Part shown: piece after piece, positions 49,427-57,180 of the stretch
Numbering within the stretch: the first letter of the stretch is position 1
Layout: every line of letters starts with the position of its first letter
From: Clavibacter michiganensis
GTDB lineage: Bacteria; Actinomycetota; Actinomycetes; Actinomycetales; Microbacteriaceae
Direction of reading: 5' to 3'
DNA length: 64,000 nt
Assembly (NCBI RefSeq): GCF_016907085.1
Contig: NZ_JAFBBJ010000001.1
Span: forward strand, 1,488,001-1,552,000
Notes under the pieces: model-generated
The model's database searches: none
What the model was told of the DNA's origin: nothing
The model's input: the letters and a program-made list of their open reading frames with translations, nothing else
Translations under genes and position numbers: made by a program

Positions 49427-50457
49427 GCGCCGCCATCGCCAGCGCCGTGCTCCGAGCGGAGCGCGACGTGCAGGTCATGACGGCGCCACCGGAGGCGCTC
49501 GGCGCCGACGACGTGCGCGTGCGGGTCATCAGCTCCGGTATCTGCGGATCCGACCTCGCCGCGTACCGGGGGCACCACCCCTACAAGCGCCCGCCCGCCG
49601 TGCTGGGGCACGAGCTCGCCGGGACCGTCACGGAGGTGGGCCCCGGGGTGCGCGACGTGCGACCGGGCGACCGCGTCGCCACCTTCGCCTACGCCCCCTG
49701 CCTCCGCTGCGCGGCCTGCCGGCGCGGGGATCCGCACCTGTGCTCCGATCGCGAGAACCTCAGCGCCGGCCGGCTCGGCGGCACGCTCGCCGAGGAGGTG
49801 GTCCTCCGCGCGGCCATGGTGTGCGCGGTGCCGCCGCGCATGCCGAGCGATGCCGTGGTGCTCATCGAGCCGCTGGCCATCTCCGCGCACGCGGCGGCGC
49901 TGGCGGCGCTCGACGGGCGATCCGTCTGCGTCATCGGCTGCGGGACCATCGGGCTCGGCTGCGTCATCGCCGCCCGGGCGGCGGGTGCCGCGTCCATCCG
50001 CGGGATCGACCGCGGCGACGGGAAGCGCGACCGGTTCGTCGCCACCGGGGGCGACGCGTTCGTCGACGTCCGGGACGCCGCCGTCCGTGACCTGTCGGAC
50101 GAGGACGTCGTCGCGCACGACGTGGTGGTCGTCGCGACCGCGTACCCGGGCGTGCTCGACGACGCCGTGCGGCTGGCGCGGCCGGGAGGCACCGTGATCG
50201 TCGTCAGCTACTTCCCCGACGCGCAGGTGCTCCATGCCAACGAGGCCGTGTCGAAGGAGATTGCCATCCGCGGATCCGCGCTCAGCACCCCGCGCGACGT
50301 CGCCGCCGTCATCGCGTGGTGGGAGGCCGGCCTCGTCGACCCCGCCACCCTCATCAGCCACCGGTTCGCCCTCGCGGCGGCACCGGAGGCGTTCGCGCTC
50401 ATGGACCGCGGGGACGGCGACCTGGGCAAGATCATCATCGAGGGGACCGCATCGTGA
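49423..50457 (+). CDS. Zinc-type medium-chain alcohol dehydrogenase
   Basis: A 344-residue MDR enzyme. Catalytic zinc ligands are Cys in SSGICGSDLAAY and His-Glu in LGHELAGTVTEVG. The structural zinc Cys cluster is CLRCAACRRGDPHLC, complete with four Cys. The cofactor-binding motif is CVIGCGTIGLGCVIAARAAG. It would oxidise or reduce an alcohol/aldehyde intermediate. Its ATG overlaps the preceding stop and its own stop overlaps the ArgC-like start (GTGA), so it is translated with both. Which of the two alcohol dehydrogenases acts on the phosphonoaldehyde cannot be told from sequence. Confidence 0.87.
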   Translation: MSAAIASAVLRAERDVQVMTAPPEALGADDVRVRVISSGICGSDLAAYRGHHPYKRPPAVLGHELAGTVTEVGPGVRDVRPGDRVATFAYAPCLRCAACRRGDPHLCSDRENLSAGRLGGTLAEEVVLRAAMVCAVPPRMPSDAVVLIEPLAISAHAAALAALDGRSVCVIGCGTIGLGCVIAARAAGAASIRGIDRGDGKRDRFVATGGDAFVDVRDAAVRDLSDEDVVAHDVVVVATAYPGVLDDAVRLARPGGTVIVVSYFPDAQVLHANEAVSKEIAIRGSALSTPRDVAAVIAWWEAGLVDPATLISHRFALAAAPEAFALMDRGDGDLGKIIIEGTAS

Positions 50458-51530
50458 ACGACCTCGTGGTCGGCGTCGTCGGCGCGACCGGATACGCGGG
50501 CGCGGAGCTCTGCCGCCTGCTGCTGGAGCACCCGCACGTCGGCCAGATCCGCGCGGCGTCGCGGAGCGGGGCGGACATCGAGCGGACCAACCCGGCCCTC
50601 GACGGCAGCGGCCTGCGCTCCCTCCGCGTCGAGGAGCTCCTCGAGCACCGGGACGAGCTCGACGTGGCGTTCCTCTGCACCCCCACGGGCGAGGCCATGC
50701 GCCTGGCGCCCGCGCTGCTCGACGCCGGCGTGCGGGTCGTGGACCTCAGCGCCGACTTCCGCTTCGCGACCGCGCGGTCCTTCGAGGCGGCGCACGGGAA
50801 GCCGCACGCCGCGCCGGACCTCCTGCCGCGCGCGGTCTACGGGTTCACCGAGGTGCTCCGCGACCGGATCCGCGACGCCGACCTCATCGCCAACCCCGGC
50901 TGCTACGCGCTCACCGCGCTCCTGGCCCTCACGCCGCTCCACGCCGCGGGGCTCGTCGACACCGCCCAGCGGGTGGCGGTTTTCGCGGTGAACGGCACGA
51001 GCGGAGCCGGGATCGAGGCGCGGCGTCCGCTGTCCGTGACCGAGCTGTCGGGAGCGCTGCTGCCGTACGACCTCGACGGGCACCGGCACGCGCCGGAGAT
51101 CCACGAGGCGATCACGCGGATCGTCGGCTCCTCCCCGGACATCGACCTCGCCACCGCGCACGGGGACTTCCCCCGCGGGATCCACCTGCAGGCGAGCGCG
51201 GTGCTGCGGGACGGCGCGACCCGCGACGACGTGCTCGAGTGCCTCGACGCGTTCTACCGGGAGCGCGACGCCGCGTTCGTGCACGTCAACCGGCGCCCGC
51301 ACGACGCGGTGAGGAACGCCAAGCAGTACGACATCCACCCGAACCTCCGGCACGTGGTGGGCACCAACCGGTGCTTCCTCGGGGCCGACGTCGACCGCGC
51401 GTCGGGAGTGGTGCGGCTCGTGGGCGTCACCGACAACCTCGTCAAGGGCGCCGCGGGCTCGGCCATCCAGAACATGAACGTGTCCCTGCGGCTGCCGGAG
51501 CGGGCCGGGCTCACGATGCGGGGGTTCTGA
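50454..51530 (+). CDS. ArgC-like semialdehyde dehydrogenase (acyl-phosphate reductase)
   Basis: A 358-residue enzyme of the N-acetyl-gamma-glutamyl-phosphate reductase family. It shows VVGVVGATGYAGAELCRLLLEHP, VDLSADFRF, the catalytic Cys150 in ANPGCYALTALL and VNGTSGAGIEARR. The family reduces an acyl phosphate to an aldehyde with NADPH. No argB, argJ or argD lies nearby; instead the next gene is a PGK-like carboxylate kinase. I infer that the pair activates and reduces a phosphono-carboxylate, most simply phosphonolactate, to the aldehyde. GTG start overlaps the previous stop. Confidence 0.85.
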   Translation: MNDLVVGVVGATGYAGAELCRLLLEHPHVGQIRAASRSGADIERTNPALDGSGLRSLRVEELLEHRDELDVAFLCTPTGEAMRLAPALLDAGVRVVDLSADFRFATARSFEAAHGKPHAAPDLLPRAVYGFTEVLRDRIRDADLIANPGCYALTALLALTPLHAAGLVDTAQRVAVFAVNGTSGAGIEARRPLSVTELSGALLPYDLDGHRHAPEIHEAITRIVGSSPDIDLATAHGDFPRGIHLQASAVLRDGATRDDVLECLDAFYRERDAAFVHVNRRPHDAVRNAKQYDIHPNLRHVVGTNRCFLGADVDRASGVVRLVGVTDNLVKGAAGSAIQNMNVSLRLPERAGLTMRGF

Positions 51531-51532
51531 GC

Positions 51533-52711
51533 GTGCGCGGGGTGGCGTCGATCCGCACGGCGCGCATCCGGGCCGGGGACAGGTGGGTCTTCTCGGCGGG
51601 CTTCAACGTCGACGCGCGCCTCTCGAGCACCGAGCGCATCGACGAGGAGCTCGACGACCTGGCCATGCTGGCCGGGCGCGGGGCGCGCGTCGCGGTGCTC
51701 AGCCACCAGGGGAAGCACGGCGACGGATCCGCGACGCACCTGGGCCACGTCGCCCGGTACCTGGGGTCGCGCCTCGGACGCCGCGTGGACTACTTCCCGG
51801 AGAACGCGTCGCCCACGGCGCGGAGGCGCGCGGGCGCGATGCGCCCGGGCGAGGTGGTCGTGTTCGGGAACACGCGCCATCACGCCGGGGAGGAACGGGA
51901 CGATCCCGCGCTCGGGCGCGCCTTCGCCCGGCTCGGGGACGCGCTCGTCCTCGGCGGCTTCTCGAAGCTGCACCGGGCGCACGCGTCCAACGACGCGATC
52001 CTCCGGCACCTGCCCGCCTACCTGGCGTCGTCCGTCGAGCGGGCGGTCGCGGAGCTCGACGGCTGGACCCGGCCGGAGGGTCGCTCGCTCGCCGTGATCG
52101 GCGGCGTCAAGGCCGAGAAGGCCGAGATCGGCCTGCCGCACCTCGCGCGCCACTACGAGCGAGTGATCCCCGCGGGCACCGTGCTCAACGCCGTCCTCCG
52201 TGCCGCGGGCATGGACGTCGGCGACTCCTCGCTGGGGGAACGACCGGCCCGCGCGCTGGCCGCCGCCCGGTCCGTGCTCACGGGCCCGTCCTCCCACCGG
52301 CTCGTGCTGCCCGCGCGGCTGATCGTCGCCGGCGCCGACGGGGAGGTGCGGCGGATCGCGGTCGGCGACCCCGTGCGGACCGGCGAGCGCATCGTCGACC
52401 TCGAGTTCGCGACCGCCGCGCTCGGACCGCTCGATGCGCCGACGCGCGTGCTGGTCGCGGGCACCCCGAGCGCCGCGCACGAGGGGCATCGCCGCGCGGC
52501 CCGCGCGGTGGAGCGGTGCTGCGGCGATCCCCGCGCCACCGCCCTGCTGCTCGGCGGCGACACCGTGCACGACCTCCCCGCGGCCGTCGCACGCCGGTCG
52601 TCCGGCGGCGGCTCGGCCCTCGCGCTGATCGCCACCGGATCGGCCGCCGCGCTGGACGCGCTCCGGACCCGCCGCCCGCTCCCCCCGACGAGGAGGACCC
52701 ATGCTCTCTGA
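51533..52711 (+). CDS. Phosphoglycerate-kinase-family carboxylate kinase
   Basis: A 392-residue protein with the full PGK layout: SAGFNVDARLSSTERIDEEL, VAVLSHQGKHGDGSATH, FGNTRHHAGEERDDP, HRAHASNDAI, SLAVIGGVKAEKAEIGL and a nucleotide loop LLGGDTVHD with SSGGGSALALI. Several signatures depart from glycolytic PGK (GFNVD for DFNVP, SHQGK for SHLGR, GGFSKLHRAHAS for NDAFGTAHRAHAS), so it is not the housekeeping enzyme. PGK phosphorylates the carboxylate of 3-phosphoglycerate. Phosphonolactate is the same molecule without the bridging oxygen, which makes it a natural candidate substrate. Starts 2 bp after the ArgC-like stop; its end overlaps the next gene by 11 bp. Confidence 0.85.
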   Translation: MRGVASIRTARIRAGDRWVFSAGFNVDARLSSTERIDEELDDLAMLAGRGARVAVLSHQGKHGDGSATHLGHVARYLGSRLGRRVDYFPENASPTARRRAGAMRPGEVVVFGNTRHHAGEERDDPALGRAFARLGDALVLGGFSKLHRAHASNDAILRHLPAYLASSVERAVAELDGWTRPEGRSLAVIGGVKAEKAEIGLPHLARHYERVIPAGTVLNAVLRAAGMDVGDSSLGERPARALAAARSVLTGPSSHRLVLPARLIVAGADGEVRRIAVGDPVRTGERIVDLEFATAALGPLDAPTRVLVAGTPSAAHEGHRRAARAVERCCGDPRATALLLGGDTVHDLPAAVARRSSGGGSALALIATGSAAALDALRTRRPLPPTRRTHAL

Positions 52712-53798
52712 CATCCGGTTGGACACGAGGATCGTGCTCGGCGACGGCGGCCTCGACGAGGTCGGCGCGCTGGCGGCGGGGCTCGGCACGCGCGCCGTGC
52801 TGGTCACCGGCCGGCACGCGATGCGCCGATCCGGGGTGACGGCCCGGGCCGTCGCGAGCCTCCGGCGCGCGGCGGTCGACGTGACGGTGGCGGACATCGT
52901 GCCGCCGGAACCGCGGGTGCGCGACGCGGAGAGCGTGCTGCGCGTCATCGAGGACGCCCGCGCCGACGTGATCATCGGGATCGGCGGCGGCAGCGTGCTC
53001 GACGTCGCGAAGGCGTGCGGCGTCGCCGCGGGCGGTGGCGGCGTGGCGAGCCTGGTCGGCGCGGCCGTCGAGCGGCGGATCCCCGTGATCGCCGTGCCGA
53101 CCACCGCCGGGAGCGGCGCCGAGGTCACCACCGGCGCGCTCCTCGGCGACGACCACGGCGGCGGCAAGGTCGCGATCCGCGGCGAGGCGGTGCGGCCGGC
53201 CATCGCGCTCGTCGATCCGGAGCTGCTCGCGGGCGTCGACGACCGCACGGCGGCCGCCACCGGCTTCGACGCGGTGGCCCACGGGATCGAGGGGCTCGTC
53301 GCGCGCCGTCGCAGCCCCGTGTCCGACGTCTTCGCCACCACGGCCCTGCGGCGGATGTCCGCCGAGCTCGACCGGAGCCCGGAGCGGCGGGACCGCCACC
53401 GCCTGGCGGAGGCGGCCCTGTTCGGCGGGCTCAGCGTCGCCACGGCGAGCACCGGGTTCCCGCACCGCCTCCAGCAGGCGATGGGCGCGGTGGGGATCGA
53501 GCTGCCGCACGGAGCCGGCCTCGCGGTGCTGTACCCGGCGTGGATCCAGCACCTCGGCGAGCTCGCCCCCGATGCGCTCGGCCGGACCGACGACGTCCTC
53601 GGCGGCGCGGGAGCGACGGCGGCGACCGTCGCGCGGCTGCTCGACGGCCTCGATCTGCGGCTGAGGCTCCGCGACACCGGGGTGTCCGCTGGCGACCTGC
53701 CGCGCCTGGTCGCCGCGGTCACCGGCAGCGTCGAGAACGACCCGGGCGCCCACGGCGGCCCGGACGCGATGCTCGCGATCCTGCGGCGGTCCTGGTGA
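52701..53798 (+). CDS. Iron-type alcohol dehydrogenase, candidate phosphonoaldehyde reductase
   Basis: A 365-residue group III alcohol dehydrogenase. NAD(P) site VIIGIGGGSVLDVAKACG; VIAVPTTAGSGAEVTTGA; metal ligands in ATGFDAVAHGIEGL, TGFPHRLQQAMGAV and LPHGAGLAVLYP. PhpC, FomC and DhpG, which reduce phosphonoacetaldehyde to 2-hydroxyethylphosphonate, belong to this family. Here it could reduce a three-carbon phosphonoaldehyde to 2,3-dihydroxypropylphosphonate. GAGGAGG at 52690-52696 supports the ATG. An 89-bp gap without terminator follows. Confidence 0.88.
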   Translation: MLSDIRLDTRIVLGDGGLDEVGALAAGLGTRAVLVTGRHAMRRSGVTARAVASLRRAAVDVTVADIVPPEPRVRDAESVLRVIEDARADVIIGIGGGSVLDVAKACGVAAGGGGVASLVGAAVERRIPVIAVPTTAGSGAEVTTGALLGDDHGGGKVAIRGEAVRPAIALVDPELLAGVDDRTAAATGFDAVAHGIEGLVARRRSPVSDVFATTALRRMSAELDRSPERRDRHRLAEAALFGGLSVATASTGFPHRLQQAMGAVGIELPHGAGLAVLYPAWIQHLGELAPDALGRTDDVLGGAGATAATVARLLDGLDLRLRLRDTGVSAGDLPRLVAAVTGSVENDPGAHGGPDAMLAILRRSW

Positions 53799-53887
53799 CG
53801 GACCGACGCGCGCGCCGCGTCCGCCCCGGCCGCGCCACGGACCACGGGGACCCGCGGCCCGACACCACGACGGAGAGGCCGACCACC

Positions 53888-55048
53888 ATGGAACCGCACG
53901 ACGAGCGGGCCGAGCCGAGCGGCATGGATCCGGAAGGACGCCTGCTCCTGCGGCTGTCGCGGGTCCGCCTCGATCCGACGGACGTCGACGAGGCCATGCG
54001 CCTCATCCGGGGCGGCTCCGTGCGGTGGGCGGTGTTCCTGGAGCGCGCCGCGCAGCACCACCTCCTGCCCCTCGTCGGGCGCCACCTCGTCGAGCACCAC
54101 CTGAGTCGCGGCGACACCGCCGACGGCATGCAGGGCTTCCCCTTCGCGTGGGTCCACCCCGCGGTCCTCGTGGGGAACCGGGAACGCAACCGCGCCCTCG
54201 CGGGCGAGGCGGAGGCCGTGACGCGCGAGCTCGAGCGGCGCGGCATCGCGCACGCCCTGCAGAAGGGGCTCGCCGTCGCGGCGTCGATCTACGGCGACGT
54301 CGGCGCCCGCCGCGTCACCGACATCGACCTCCTCGTCGCGCGCGGCGACGCGGGCGCGGCCGACGCCGCCCTGCGCGAGCTGGGCTACGCCCGGGGGACG
54401 ATCGCCTGGGAGGGGGATCGCCTCGTCCCCTCCCCGCCGGCCCCGGGTCCCGCGGAGACCGCGGACGCGCTCCCGTACCTCCGGTCGGGCCAGCGGCCCG
54501 ACCTCCCCGTGATCCGCATCGATCTCGCGCACGCCGTGTTCGCGGACGATCCGGACGAGGAGGCCAGCACGACCGAGATGCTGAGCAGGTCGCGGCCGAG
54601 CGTCGTCGACGGCCGCCGGCTGCCCCGTCTCGATCCCGCCGACGAGCTCCTCGACCTGTGCGTGCACCTGCACGCGGAGGCGACCCGACCGCCGTTCGTC
54701 GCCCCCGGGGTCGCGATGCACATCGGCAAGTTCCTCGACGTCGCCGCCAGCGCCGCCGCGCTCGACGACGCCGGGTGGGGCGACGTCCTCGAGCGCACGG
54801 GGGAGACGCGACGACGCCGGATCATCCACCACGCGCTCCATCTCGCGGACGCGTTCCAGCCGGGGAGCGTGCCGCGGCACGTGCTCGACGCGACGCGACC
54901 GGACGACACCTCGCACCTGGACGGATACCGCACCGCCGACGGCGTGGACGCGACGTGGACCGCCCCCTTCCCCGAGCGCCTGTTCGCCGCGGCGCCCGTC
55001 GCGCCGGCGAGCGCGGGCCGTCCCGACAGCATCGGGGGCGGCGCATGA
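53888..55048 (+). CDS. Nucleotidyltransferase family protein (NTP_transf_5 type), copy 1
   Basis: A 386-residue protein of the PF14907-like nucleotidyltransferase group. The core is HALQKGLAVAASIYGDVGARRVTDIDLLVAR, with the Asp-x-Asp catalytic pair in DIDLL. A helical region (ELLDLCVHLHAEATRPPF, IGKFLDVAASAAAL) follows. It is a clear paralogue of the gene at 59805-60968: both share the start (LRLSRVRLDP / LLLSRIRLEP), GSVRWAVFLERAA / GTVRWGVFLERAA, and the end. It may transfer a nucleotide to an intermediate, as in activation or masking; the acceptor is unknown. GGAGAGG supports the ATG. Compared with copy 2 its middle (residues 175-200) is divergent. Confidence 0.78.
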   Translation: MEPHDERAEPSGMDPEGRLLLRLSRVRLDPTDVDEAMRLIRGGSVRWAVFLERAAQHHLLPLVGRHLVEHHLSRGDTADGMQGFPFAWVHPAVLVGNRERNRALAGEAEAVTRELERRGIAHALQKGLAVAASIYGDVGARRVTDIDLLVARGDAGAADAALRELGYARGTIAWEGDRLVPSPPAPGPAETADALPYLRSGQRPDLPVIRIDLAHAVFADDPDEEASTTEMLSRSRPSVVDGRRLPRLDPADELLDLCVHLHAEATRPPFVAPGVAMHIGKFLDVAASAAALDDAGWGDVLERTGETRRRRIIHHALHLADAFQPGSVPRHVLDATRPDDTSHLDGYRTADGVDATWTAPFPERLFAAAPVAPASAGRPDSIGGGA

Positions 55049-55944
55049 CCCCCCCCACGAGGACCATCGTCGTCAAGGTCGGCGGCAGCCTGGTCTCCAC
55101 GAAGCAGACCGACGACGACCTCGACCTGGGCGCCGTCGCCCGGTACGCGCGGATCGTCGCGGACCTGCACCGCCGCCATCCGGGTCGCGTCGTGTTCGTC
55201 GCGGGCGGCGGCTCCATCGGGCACGGCGCCGTCCGCGGGATCGACGCCGGTGATGCGTGGGCCGCATGGCGGCTGACCGAGGCGACCTCCCGCGTGCGCT
55301 GGGCGTGGACGGAGGCGTTCCGGGCCCGCGGGGTGGATGCGATGTCGCTCCAGCCGTCCGCGTGGTGCGCCTTCGACGACGCGCGCCCGGGCGGCGTCCA
55401 TGCCGACGGCCACGTCCTGCGTCGCTGCCTGGCGGGCGGGGTGCTCCCCGTGCTCTCGGGGGACGCGGTCCTGGCGCCGGGCGGCGGGGTGCGCATCCTC
55501 GGCAGCGACGCCGTGCCGATGGCGGTGATCGACGCGCTCGAGGGTCCATGGCGGGTGCTCCTGCTCACCGACGTCGACGGCTACCTCGCCGACGCGGACG
55601 CGGACGCGGACCCCGACGCAGACGCGGACCCGGACGCGGACCCGCACGCGGATCGGCGTCCGGTCGTGGCGCACATGACCCCCGAGGACGCGACCGCATT
55701 CGCGCTCCGCACGAGCGTGGTCGCGACGGACACCAGCGGCGGGATGGCCGGCAAGCTCCGCTCGCTCGCGGGGTTCGCGCGTCGCGGTGCCGAGGGGTTC
55801 ATCCTCAACGGCTCGCGCTGCTCCGGGCTGGGGGCGTGGGCGGGCGCCGAGGTCGCGGACTGGCCGAGCGGGATGCCGTTCACCGCGGTCTCCCGCCACG
55901 ACCCGCGGCGAGCGTCGCCCGGCCCCGATCCGGGAACCGGATGA
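55045..55944 (+). CDS. FomA/isopentenyl-phosphate-kinase-like kinase
   Basis: A 299-residue amino-acid-kinase-fold enzyme. It has VVKVGGSLVSTKQ at the N-terminus and FVAGGGSIGHGAV with His60, the position of the catalytic His of isopentenyl phosphate kinase and fosfomycin kinase FomA. SGDAVLAPGG and SDAVPMAVIDAL also fit, as does TDTSGGMAGKLRS near the C-terminus. FomA phosphorylates the phosphonate of fosfomycin for self-resistance. In this cluster a similar protective or activating phosphorylation of the phosphonate is the best guess. An Asp-Ala/Asp-Pro repeat occupies residues 183-204, in a surface loop. ATG overlaps the preceding stop (ATGA). Confidence 0.82.
   Translation: MTPPTRTIVVKVGGSLVSTKQTDDDLDLGAVARYARIVADLHRRHPGRVVFVAGGGSIGHGAVRGIDAGDAWAAWRLTEATSRVRWAWTEAFRARGVDAMSLQPSAWCAFDDARPGGVHADGHVLRRCLAGGVLPVLSGDAVLAPGGGVRILGSDAVPMAVIDALEGPWRVLLLTDVDGYLADADADADPDADADPDADPHADRRPVVAHMTPEDATAFALRTSVVATDTSGGMAGKLRSLAGFARRGAEGFILNGSRCSGLGAWAGAEVADWPSGMPFTAVSRHDPRRASPGPDPGTG
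55591..55656 (+). repeat. GACGCG-type hexanucleotide repeat encoding Asp-Ala/Asp-Pro loop
   Basis: About ten imperfect hexamers of the GACGCG/GACCCG type in frame inside the kinase gene. Copy number could vary without frameshift. Confidence 0.7.
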
Positions 55945-56026
55945 GGCCAGCGGACGCGCGCACCGCGCGCCACGAGAGCACGTACCCCGCGTCGGATCGA
56001 CGCGACAGAACACGGAGGAACACCAC

Positions 56027-56200
56027 GTGACCACTGCCAGCCAGCCGATGACGCCGGGTGCGGAGACGCGCCCCGGCACCGCCCGACCAGAGGATGCCCG
56101 CGCGATCCGCGCGCGCACGACCGGGGCCGGACCCGCGGACCGCACCGCCCGGCGGCGACGATGCGCGCCGGTGGCCGGACCCGAGCGGATGCCGTCGTGA
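56027..56200 (+). CDS. Small ORF coupled to the SbnA-like gene
   Basis: A candidate 57-residue protein, VTTASQPMTPGAETRPG and then Arg-rich RTARRRRCAPVAGPERMPS. It has a strong ribosome site, GGAGGA (56014-56019), seven bases before its GTG, and its TGA overlaps the SbnA GTG in a GTGA. The SbnA-like gene itself has a weak ribosome site, so this ORF may serve mainly to deliver ribosomes to it, or encode a real small protein. No homologue is known to me. The sequence is low-complexity, so coding is not certain. Confidence 0.4.
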   Translation: MTTASQPMTPGAETRPGTARPEDARAIRARTTGAGPADRTARRRRCAPVAGPERMPS

Positions 56201-57180
56201 CGGTCTACGACTCGTTGGCCGACGTGCGGTCACCGTCCGTCTGCGTCGAGGTGCCGTCCGTGACGCCCGGACGCCTCGTGGTCAAGCTCGAGGGCTTCAA
56301 CCCGTCGGGGTCGATCAAGATGAAGAGCGCCGCGAGGATGTTCGAGGACGCGCTGCGCGCCGGACGGGTGGACGCGGACTCGGTGCTCATCGAGTCGACG
56401 TCCGGCAACCTGGGACTCGCGCTCGCGACCATCGCGGCCTCGCACGGCCTGTCCTTCGTCTGCGTGACGGATCCCCGGTGCAACGACCGGACGCTCGCCG
56501 CGCTCCGCGCCCTCGGCGCGGAGGTCGTCGTGGTGGACGAGCCGGACGGTTCCGGCGGCTTCCTCGGCGCGCGGATCGAGTACGTGCGGAGGCGCTGCGC
56601 CGAGGACCCCCGCCTCGTCTGGATGGACCAGTACGCCAACCCGGGCAACTGGCAGGCGCACCGTGACACGACCGCGGCGGAGATCCTCCGCGACGTCCCC
56701 GACCTGGACGTGCTGTTCGTCGGGGCGGGGACGTGCGGCACGCTCCGCGGCTGCTCCGATCTCCTGCGACGGGAGGCACCGCACGTGACCCTGGTCGGCG
56801 TCGACAGCATCGGCTCCGTCATCTTCGGGGGCGCGGGCGGCGTCCGGCACATCCCCGGCCTGGGGGCGAGCATCGTCCCCGCCCACTTCAGCGCGGGGCT
56901 GGTCGACGACACGGTCATGGTCCACGAGTCCGAGACGGTCGCGATGTGCCGGCGGCTCGCCGAGGGCGGGCTGCTGCTGGGCGGGTCGTCCGGGACGGTC
57001 CTGGCGGGAGCGGCCGCCTGGCTCGCGGAGCACGATCCCCGCGGCACGCGCGTGGCCGTGGCGATCTCCCCGGACTTCGGGGACCGCTACCTGGACAGCG
57101 TCTACGACGACGCCTGGGTCGCGGCCCGGTTCCCGAGCCGGTCGTCCCACGAGGACGCGCGTGAGCGAGGTGCGGCATGA
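56197..57180 (+). CDS. sbnA: SbnA-like PLP synthase (diaminopropionate pathway)
   Basis: A 327-residue PLP enzyme of the cysteine synthase fold. It starts VYDSLADVRSPSVCVEVP; PLP-Lys41 is in EGFNPSGSIKMKSA; the phosphate-holding and substrate loops are STSGNLGLAL and GAGTCGTLRG. The NPSGSIKMKSA and GSSGT patterns and the length (SbnA is 326) match N-(2-amino-2-carboxyethyl)-L-glutamate synthase, which joins O-phosphoserine and glutamate. GTG 56197 overlaps the small upstream ORF (GTGA). The next gene is the SbnB partner, so the pair should yield L-2,3-diaminopropionate. Confidence 0.88.
   Translation: MTVYDSLADVRSPSVCVEVPSVTPGRLVVKLEGFNPSGSIKMKSAARMFEDALRAGRVDADSVLIESTSGNLGLALATIAASHGLSFVCVTDPRCNDRTLAALRALGAEVVVVDEPDGSGGFLGARIEYVRRRCAEDPRLVWMDQYANPGNWQAHRDTTAAEILRDVPDLDVLFVGAGTCGTLRGCSDLLRREAPHVTLVGVDSIGSVIFGGAGGVRHIPGLGASIVPAHFSAGLVDDTVMVHESETVAMCRRLAEGGLLLGGSSGTVLAGAAAWLAEHDPRGTRVAVAISPDFGDRYLDSVYDDAWVAARFPSRSSHEDARERGAA

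Noticed and set aside
50454..52711. Reading argC-like and pgk-like genes as arginine biosynthesis and glycolysis genes
   Set aside because: No arg or gap neighbours are present, PGK signatures are altered, and both genes are coupled to pepM-operon genes.
51254..54916. Open frame of about 1220 codons on the minus strand opposite the PGK-like, iron-ADH and nucleotidyltransferase genes
   Set aside because: It is Arg/Gly-rich read-through opposite well-supported genes. It shows no family motif and is typical of long antisense frames in GC-rich DNA.
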